The translations under genes and the position numbers were made by a program. The notes below the pieces were generated by a model, which had not been told where the DNA came from, searched no databases, and saw nothing but the letters and a program-made list of their open reading frames with translations. Of a stretch of 64,000 bases of DNA, positions 57,747 through 64,000 are shown one piece after another. Position 1 is the first letter of the stretch. Each line of letters opens with the position of its first letter. The DNA comes from Stomorhina lunata (taxonomy: Eukaryota; Arthropoda; Insecta; Diptera; Rhiniidae). Location: assembly GCA_933228675.1 (NCBI GenBank), contig OW121741.1, forward strand, positions 80,899,304 through 80,963,303, read 5' to 3'.

Positions 57747-58971
57747 GGTTAGGTTAGGTGGAAAAGGCGATGTCAGGAGAGTGGCATCTTCACTCGGAGA
57801 CCTTCGGGTCCATTGTGATCCTTTCTGAAAGTAAATAAATTATAGCGGAAAGAGAAAGAGAGAAAAGAGTGAAGGGAGTAGTTCTAGAAAGTGTTAAAGA
57901 TAGTGAAAGAAAATCTTAGAGAAGAGAAGTGTTGACCAAAAACGCTACCCTAGGGGGAAGAGACCCGTCTAACTAAGCCATCTGAGTCCCAAAATAAAAC
58001 TAACAACATCAGTCAGTTTGCACTGCTGTATGTCTTCCAGTTCCTCATGGAATCTATTGCCTAGAAATTTAAGTCTCTGGTTTTGGAGCATAGGACAGTG
58101 ACAGAGGATATGCTCGACCGTTTCGGATGAGTCCGCGTCTAAGCATAGTCTGCAGGTGTCCTGAATTGCTCCATCCCATCTACTACGTCTGCAATTCAGG
58201 GCGCAGTGTCCAGTTAGAACACCTATGCATTTCCTAAGACTGGTTCTGCTAAGACCTAGCAGGAGCTTGGTCTTGCGTATATCTAAATTGGGCCATAAGG
58301 TCCTAGATATCATGCAAGTGTCCAAGCTATGTCAGTTCTTAGCTGTTTCCTCACCGATCCAAGGCTTGATGCCCATAAAAAGGTGACATATAGGTGGAGC
58401 TATCTCTGTCACAGCGAGTATCAGGTCCAAGAGCCAAGTCTTGCGATTTCGTCAGCAATTTCATTGCCTTCGATGTCGCAATGACCAGAAACCCAGCAAA
58501 GTCTTACCCTATAAGTATCAGCCAGGCTGATTATAGCTGATCTACATATCTTGACTAGTTTTGAGGTAATGCTACATCCTTCTAGGGCTTTAAGAGCAGC
58601 CTGACAATCAACGTAGATTGTCACCTCGCTATCCACAGGAATATTGTGTGAGATGAGTTCGGTGGCTTTCAGAATGGCGAAGATTTCTACTTGAGAAACA
58701 CTACACTCATCTCTAAGCCTGTAGCATTCCCTAATATTCTGATTTCTTAAGAAAACACCAGCGCCGGTGCCGATTTCCATTTTAGAACCATCTGTGAAGA
58801 TCGAGTTCCCCTCGAAGAGCGATTGACGATTCTCCCAGCTAGTTCTATCAGGAATAACGACCTCTGGTACAGAACTGAACAGCAGTTCCTTGACTAAATA
58901 GTCAGATGCAGTAGAACCTGACTGGAAGCAAGGGACCTTCGTTCGGTTCAGTATGCTGGTATGTACGCTGG
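57747..58971 (-). mobile_element. 5'-truncated LINE with 14-bp target-site duplication
   Basis: A minus-strand LINE fragment has its 3' tail, CCTAACCTAACCTAA (57,747-57,761), at the low-coordinate end. Both sides carry GGCTTCAAAACTTA (57,733-57,746 and 58,972-58,985), the duplication left by target-primed reverse transcription. It was truncated at its 5' end on insertion, so only the RNase H and C-terminal part of ORF2 is present. Confidence 0.88.
57969..58971 (-). pseudogene. LINE ORF2 fragment: RNase H and C-terminal Cys/His region
   Basis: Read on the minus strand, RNase H has IFTDGSK (first Asp), SQVEIFAIL (Glu), IYVDCQAALKAL (second Asp) and WVSGHCDIEGNEIADEIARLG (last catalytic part). 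The frame then stops at 58,421. The C-terminal portion at 57,969-58,325 has LTGHCALN, CRLC and ETVEHILCHCPML, the CCHC-like tail of I/LOA/R1-group LINEs. A frameshift and a TGA at about 58,326 separate the two parts, so it cannot make one protein. It is better preserved than the 7.3-kb LINE. Confidence 0.9.
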
Positions 58972-58985
58972 GGCTTCAAAACTTA

Positions 58986-60425
58986 CTTTTTAAGTTTTTG
59001 AAAGTTTTGTTTAACAAATATTAAAAAACTAAAATTTTTTCATAAAAACTTTGATTTTCATGACCAAATCTTAGGTCACCCTAATGTTCTTAGTAAGCTT
59101 CTATCAAAAATCGAAGCTAGTTTCTTTAATTGAAAGAAAGATATCCTACTTCCATGCAAAACATATTTTTTACACAAAATTCGATATTATTATAGCGATT
59201 GAAAAATGTGTACTTTGGCTTTCATTAAATACTAAATTATATGACAGATGCTTATCCTCCAAAATATCATATCTGTTATTATAGACACAAACCACATGCG
59301 TAGTTATGCCATATATTTTACAAATCGATATTTTTAACTTGTATCAATTTCGAATGTCCCTATATACTAAACCATATCTAACACATGAAAAATATAGTAA
59401 AACTTGATTGTTATTTTAAGTGTTGACTAGTGTTACTGAAAAAACATAAAACAAGTTTTTTGTTTCAAATAAATGCACGTGCCTTTGGTCTGTTTTATAG
59501 ATTTTTGCTCAGTTTTATGTAATTAAACTTGTTCTTTTTTTACATTTTTGAATTTCTATTTTGATGGTTTTCTCCCTAAAAAAAAATTTTCGCTTAAAAC
59601 TTTTTTTTGTTTCCGAAAAAGTTTTATTTTTAATAACTGTGCAAATATTTGTCCAGAAACAAATTGCGGAAAAGAGAAAAGTGCAAAAATTTTGGGATTA
59701 AGCTAAATGAATTTCCGATATGGGATTTTAATGAAATACCAAATGACATGAACAAAATGTAGATAATAAAATTTAATAAACCATAACCTTGAAAATTTGT
59801 TAACTTTTATTCAAAAATTCTGAATAAATATTTTAGTTCCAACTTTAAGAGTTTTAAGCCTTTTGTAATAATTTTCAAATGTAAATTGTTTCCAAAATAT
59901 TTCCTACATGAAATTCTTTATAGTTTTGAACTTTAGAAGTTATTGTTATCCTTTTACACATTTCACTTAAAATATTTCTTTTGAAGACAACCACTAATTC
60001 CTTTTAATGTTCTTTACTTTTTCCTTTTGGTCTACTCGTATTGGGTCTACCAAAATAAGGTTTACATATGGCTAAGACGAATTTGAATAGCTAATTTTTC
60101 ATAAATATTTCAGTGATGTTTTGTAAGGAATTCAATTCATTTCTGGGTATTATCTTTCGCCATAGTAATTTATTTAAAGTATTTCTTTTAGTATTTTGCG
60201 ATACCCTACATTAAGTATAAATGGAAACAATTATTTTGAACATGGATACCAAGCAACAGTTCTGATTGGTCTTCACTTGCATAGACCAGACTTATCTTGG
60301 TTATTTTTCACCTCAGCTGTGGTCACTCTCCTAGTGGTATTACCCGGGGAACTATGTTAATACCCGTTAATGTAGTAAGCTAACATGTGTTACGAGTTCT
60401 CCCATAAGAACGATAAAGATATGGG
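58986..60425. other. AT-rich DNA, nothing recognised
   Basis: The 59,084-59,284 frame has no recognised domain. No repeat or RNA gene is seen. Confidence 0.45.
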
Positions 60426-60429
60426 TTAG

Positions 60430-60655
60430 GGCGTCAATCGTGAAACAGCTATCGAACAATCATTCAAAATCATTCAACAGTCTTCAGTCAATTATCAAAC
60501 AACCATCAAACAATCATCAAACAATCGCCAAAAAATCATCAAACTGCCGCCATAAAATCGCCAGTTAATCGTGAAACAAGTATCAAACAATCATTAAAAA
60601 TCTTCAAACAATCATCAGTCAATCAAATAAAACAACCATCATGAAAAATCTTCAA
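60430..60655. repeat. Degenerate short repeat (ATCAAACAATC-like)
   Basis: About 18 imperfect copies of an 11-13 bp phrase such as atcaaacaatc or atcattcaaa occur in a row. It is too diverged for a fixed period. Confidence 0.6.
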
Positions 60656-61924
60656 ATAATCGTCACTCAAACTATTATCAAATACCAATCATATTACCAA
60701 TATCCGTGTAGTTATTTTCCTATTTTAGATAAATCAAAAATAGAGAGCGTAAAAGTAGGCATGGTAAATTTTTCTTTATGTAGAATCCGAACTTGGACTT
60801 GGTCCAGCCATTCTCAATTTTATATAAAAAGGGAATTTTATCCCAATTTTTCGATTCCCTGTTCTTTTTTGATCCACTTTCAAAAAACTCAAAAAGCGAA
60901 AAACTTTTCTATAATATGAAAATATTCACATTTAAAACTATAATAAATTCGGTTAAATCGTTTTGATCTTATCATCCATATTTGTCATTTTTAATATTTG
61001 ACTTATATGGGAGGGGTCATGCCCACTAGAGATTTAAGAAAAAACTTAGCCTATTTCAACCACCGGTCACACCTTAATATACACTCAAATAATCAGAAAA
61101 ATTGGTTTGCTCGGTAATCCATATTTGTCATTTTTATTATTTGACTTAAATAGGAGGGGTCACGCCCACTTGAGATCTCAGAAAAAAAACTGGTCTATTC
61201 TACCCACAAGTATTTCTGCTGCAAAAAAAGCTTTTCAAAAATCTAATGATGAAGTTCTATAGAGAAAAGTCCAGATATTAAGGATCAATAATAGTTTTCA
61301 AGAAAAGTTATCTTGGTTTCAGTCTGCTGAAGAAAAAACCTTAATCCCGTAAATAGTTTAAGAGATATCAGGAAATCAAAAAAGCTCTACAAAATTCAGT
61401 GTTTTCGTTTTCCTTAGGACAAAAACTAAGGTAGCTCGGTTTTGCTCGATGCTCCCACCATAACCATGTGAAAGATGAAAGTCTCTTCTTTAGACTGAGT
61501 GAAAAAGTTCACCGAAATTTACCGATCGTAGAAGAAAAATCAAAATTTTCTGAAAAAAGTCATGTAAATTGTTACGCATAATTTAAGCAAAAAAGTGTTG
61601 CAGTCGTTTAGGCGTAAATTTTAATCAAATTAAATTTAAGTGTAAGTCCCGCAGGAGTAGACGGATTTCAACCAAAATAAGTAGAGTTCTTTTTTGGGTT
61701 AACCAATAGATATACGCCAAATTTCATCAAATTCTATAGAGAATTGCGGCTTATATTCGTAAGAAAAAATAAGTGAAAAATGGGGATCCAAAGCAGTTAC
61801 CCCAAGGTGTCGACGAATTTCAACCAAAGAGCTCTTTTTTGGGTTTAACTCAAAGACTTGTGCCCAATTTCATTAAATTCTGTTGAGAATTCCAGTTTAT
61901 ACTTTAAGAACAATAATAAGTGAA
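60656..61924. repeat. Dispersed-repeat DNA with two internal direct duplications
   Basis: The phrase atccatatttgtcattttta then ggaggggtca at about 60,975 recurs about 126 bp later near 61,104. A second pair, acggatttcaaccaaa then cttttttgggtt, lies at about 61,660 and 61,813. These phrases resemble the non-coding inside of the neighbouring DINE-like repeats. No coding sequence is supported. Confidence 0.5.
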
Positions 61925-62318
61925 ACAAGTAAGAGTGTTATATTCGGCAGTACCGAATTTTATTTAAAATTTATGTTAAAATTAGAAATATCTCTCATAT
62001 ATTTACAAAAGTGCAGCTAATTCAAAATGTGGACCAAATTCGAAAAAAGTTATTACGCTAGTTGGTATTGTTAGCAAAATATTTGGACTAAATTCGGTTG
62101 CAGGAGCCTTATGGTTCAACATTTAAAAGTAAATAAGTGGTTTCCCTAGTATTTACTTTGCACAAAATTTAATCTCATAACCTGGTGTAGTTTAGCATTA
62201 ATAGTCTGTTAAATACTTTTCGTTTAGTTTTAGTTAGGATCAACATGTTGATATTAATACGACAGGTCCATATATTTTGTTAGGAGTTCCTAATACCGTA
62301 TATAAAGTCTGGACATTG
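61925..62318 (-). repeat. Dispersed repeat with hairpin end, copy 1 (left part)
   Basis: It starts acaagtaagagtgttata then a hairpin TTCGGC-AGTA-CCGAA. It shares ordered phrases with the copy at 63,690 (gtgcagctaattcaaaat, ggtccatatatttt, aggagttcctaat, tataaagtctgg). It is cut at CATTG by the Transib-like element and would continue after 63,644. Confidence 0.65.
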
Positions 62319-63639
62319 CACGGTGGTAAAATACGGCCAAAAATCAATAACTTGTTTATTTCTTCATATTTTTGACTGAAACTTACTGAGCTGACAAATT
62401 ATGGTCCTTTCTTTATATTGTATAAATTATATGGTAAAATTAAAAGTGGTTGGCCAAATAAAAGGCGACATATAAGATGCATTAATAAAATGTATTTAAT
62501 AATTTTGAAAAATATTCAATAATTTCCATTTATGCACAGGCCTTTTGTCTACCTAATTATATATAATTTATAAAATTTTGATGAGTAGTTTGAGAGACAT
62601 ATTTAAATTTCTGAAAAAAAAATTGTGCATTAGTCAAGATTTATTATTATATAGAAAAACCTAACAAAAAGCTCAATATTTCAATAAAATGTTGAAAATT
62701 CATGAAAAAATGTTTAAGACTGTGATTTTCATCTTCTTTCTGCATTTTTGATTTGTTCATTGTAATGTGGCCACCACCTGTGTAAATGTATTGCTTACAA
62801 AATTTCCTTAAAAACAAAGTATTGTTCCATTTTTCTCAATCTTATTGTAAAAATGTAACTCAAGAACGTATTGGCTAACAAAGAGGGCTGAAAAATTCAA
62901 CGCCACGCCCAAATTTTCATTATAGTGGTCTTTTAAACTTATTTGAACTCATCATATAATTTGTTATCCTAAATTGGTTTTTTGGTGGTAACTAAAGTAA
63001 ATTTTAATCTAATCATTTAATAAATACTGCTTTAGATTATTTTCAAGTATTTTATGAACCTTTTTCTTACTAAATTGCACCCTGGTGTAATTAAAAGTGT
63101 TTAAAATATATAAAAAGATGAAGTTAGTAAAATGATTCTGGTAAATAGGCCGGCAGGAGAATGCGGCTGAAATTCGCAATATATACAACTAGTACTTAAC
63201 AGTAGAAGATCCAATTTATGTGTAATCTCTTTTAACTCCTTTCAAAATTTTGATATTTATGATTTTCATTAGTTTTTTAACTATCTCAAATTAACTTCAA
63301 TTTTCGAAAAAACCAAACCACAGAAATTTCCAAAAACTGCACAAAATGATTCAATAATAACAATATCTAAAAACTGCTTAAAAATTTAGAACAAAAACTT
63401 TAGTGGAAAAATTATATCTGCTTTTATTCAAAAGTATATAACAAACAAATTTTTTAATTTTAAAATTGTAGGCAAAAAAGTATATACTTTGAGCTAGTAT
63501 AAAAAACGAATCAGTTATCCGATAGTCAAAGATAAAGTTAAATTGGATACTTTAGAGTGTTGGCTATAAACTACCATCAAAATTTAATCAAAATTATAAA
63601 ACTAAGAAAAATCATTTTTGGCCGCTTTTTACCACCGTG
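62319..63639. mobile_element. Transib-like non-autonomous element, second case
   Basis: The inverted ends are CACGGTGGTAAAATACGGCC (62,319) and, on the minus strand, CACGGTGGTAAAAAGCGGCC (ending 63,639), both followed by AAAAAT. A perfect 5-bp duplication CATTG flanks them (62,314-62,318 and 63,640-63,644). It is 1,321 bp with no reading frame of note. The CACGGTG ends and 5-bp duplication fit Transib. The inside does not resemble the 23-kb element. Confidence 0.7.
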
Positions 63640-63689
63640 CATTGGTGCAATTTTAATATGAATATGAATCTTTTTGATTGTAGATATAA

Positions 63690-64000
63690 CAAGTAAGAGT
63701 GTTATATTCGGCTGTGCCGAATCTTATATACCCACCATTAAGTTGTGTTAAATTCGGAAACAGGGTGCAGCTAATTCAAAATCTGGACCTAAACTGAAAT
63801 GATCAAAATTCGGTCTCATAACCGGGTATAGTTTTAGATTAATAAGTTGTTAAATACTTTTCGTTGTGCTTAATATGTAGTTAGGCTAAACACGTTAATA
63901 GTAATACGGCAGGTCCATATATTTCGTTAGGAGTTCCTAATGGATTCATCATATATAAAGTCTGGGCTGAACATTGATTGATTCCTATCTAATTTCATAG
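63690..64000 (-). repeat. Dispersed repeat with hairpin end, copy 2 (runs off the window)
   Basis: It starts aacaagtaagagtgttatat then a hairpin TTCGGC-TGT-GCCGAA then tcttatatacccaccatta. It parallels copy 1 at 61,925 and keeps gaacattgattg where copy 1 is interrupted. Confidence 0.65.

Noticed and set aside
57746..57762. TTAGGTTAGGTTAGG resembling the insect telomere repeat
   Set aside because: It is the 3' tail of a minus-strand LINE bounded by a 14-bp target duplication, and dipterans lack TTAGG telomeres.

Overview
This is AT-rich nuclear DNA from a higher fly. Three things point there: a serine-carboxypeptidase gene end with 97 and 66 bp introns, a 17.6/297-type insect endogenous retrovirus, and DINE-1-like, LINE, Tc1/mariner and Helitron debris. 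A calyptrate fly such as a blowfly is my inference. Only the first ~0.8 kb looks like host coding sequence; the rest is transposons and tandem-repeat arrays with unassigned AT-rich DNA between them.

Layout: 1-0.8 kb, 3' end of an S10 serine carboxypeptidase gene. 1.1-4.25 kb, decayed long-period tandem duplications. 4.6-5.8 kb, broken IS630-Tc1-mariner element. 5.96-6.5 kb, MITE-like element. 7.3-8.6 kb, eroded LINE ORF2. 8.6-10.6 kb, 29-bp palindromic minisatellite with strand switches. 12.8-16.7 kb, first 12-bp satellite array. 18.6-19.65 kb, 31-bp minisatellite. 21.1-21.84 kb, DINE-like element. 23.06-32.11 kb, a three-level nest: a Transib-like element (TSD CGACA) holds a Helitron copy, which holds a complete errantivirus (TSD TGCA, LTRs that read as identical, gag, pol and env all open). 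32.3-38.3 kb, second 12-bp array, inverted relative to the first. 38.34-40.98 kb, another DINE-like element. 41.88-43.88 kb, third 12-bp array in the first orientation. 45.1-46.7, 47.8-48.85 and 49.2-50.3 kb, three related 31-bp arrays, the first inverted relative to the others. 51.84-52.86 kb, a short-period palindromic array that switches strand in its middle. 53.76-55.63 kb, second Helitron copy, which lacks the retrovirus and so shows the empty site. 57.05-57.71 kb, inverted partner of the 21.1 kb element. 57.75-58.97 kb, 5'-truncated LINE with a 14-bp TSD. 61.9-64.0 kb, two copies of a dispersed repeat, one split by a second Transib-like element (TSD CATTG).

How the parts act together: the retrovirus carries every part expected for replication (LTRs, tRNA-Ser-type primer site, gag, pol in the -1 frame behind a phased slippery heptamer, a spliced-type env, and a polypurine tract). 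The other mobile pieces are non-autonomous or broken. The tandem arrays mostly have self-complementary units, show internal kilobase- or multi-unit-scale duplications, and lie in opposing orientations, so any long transcript through them would be strongly self-pairing.
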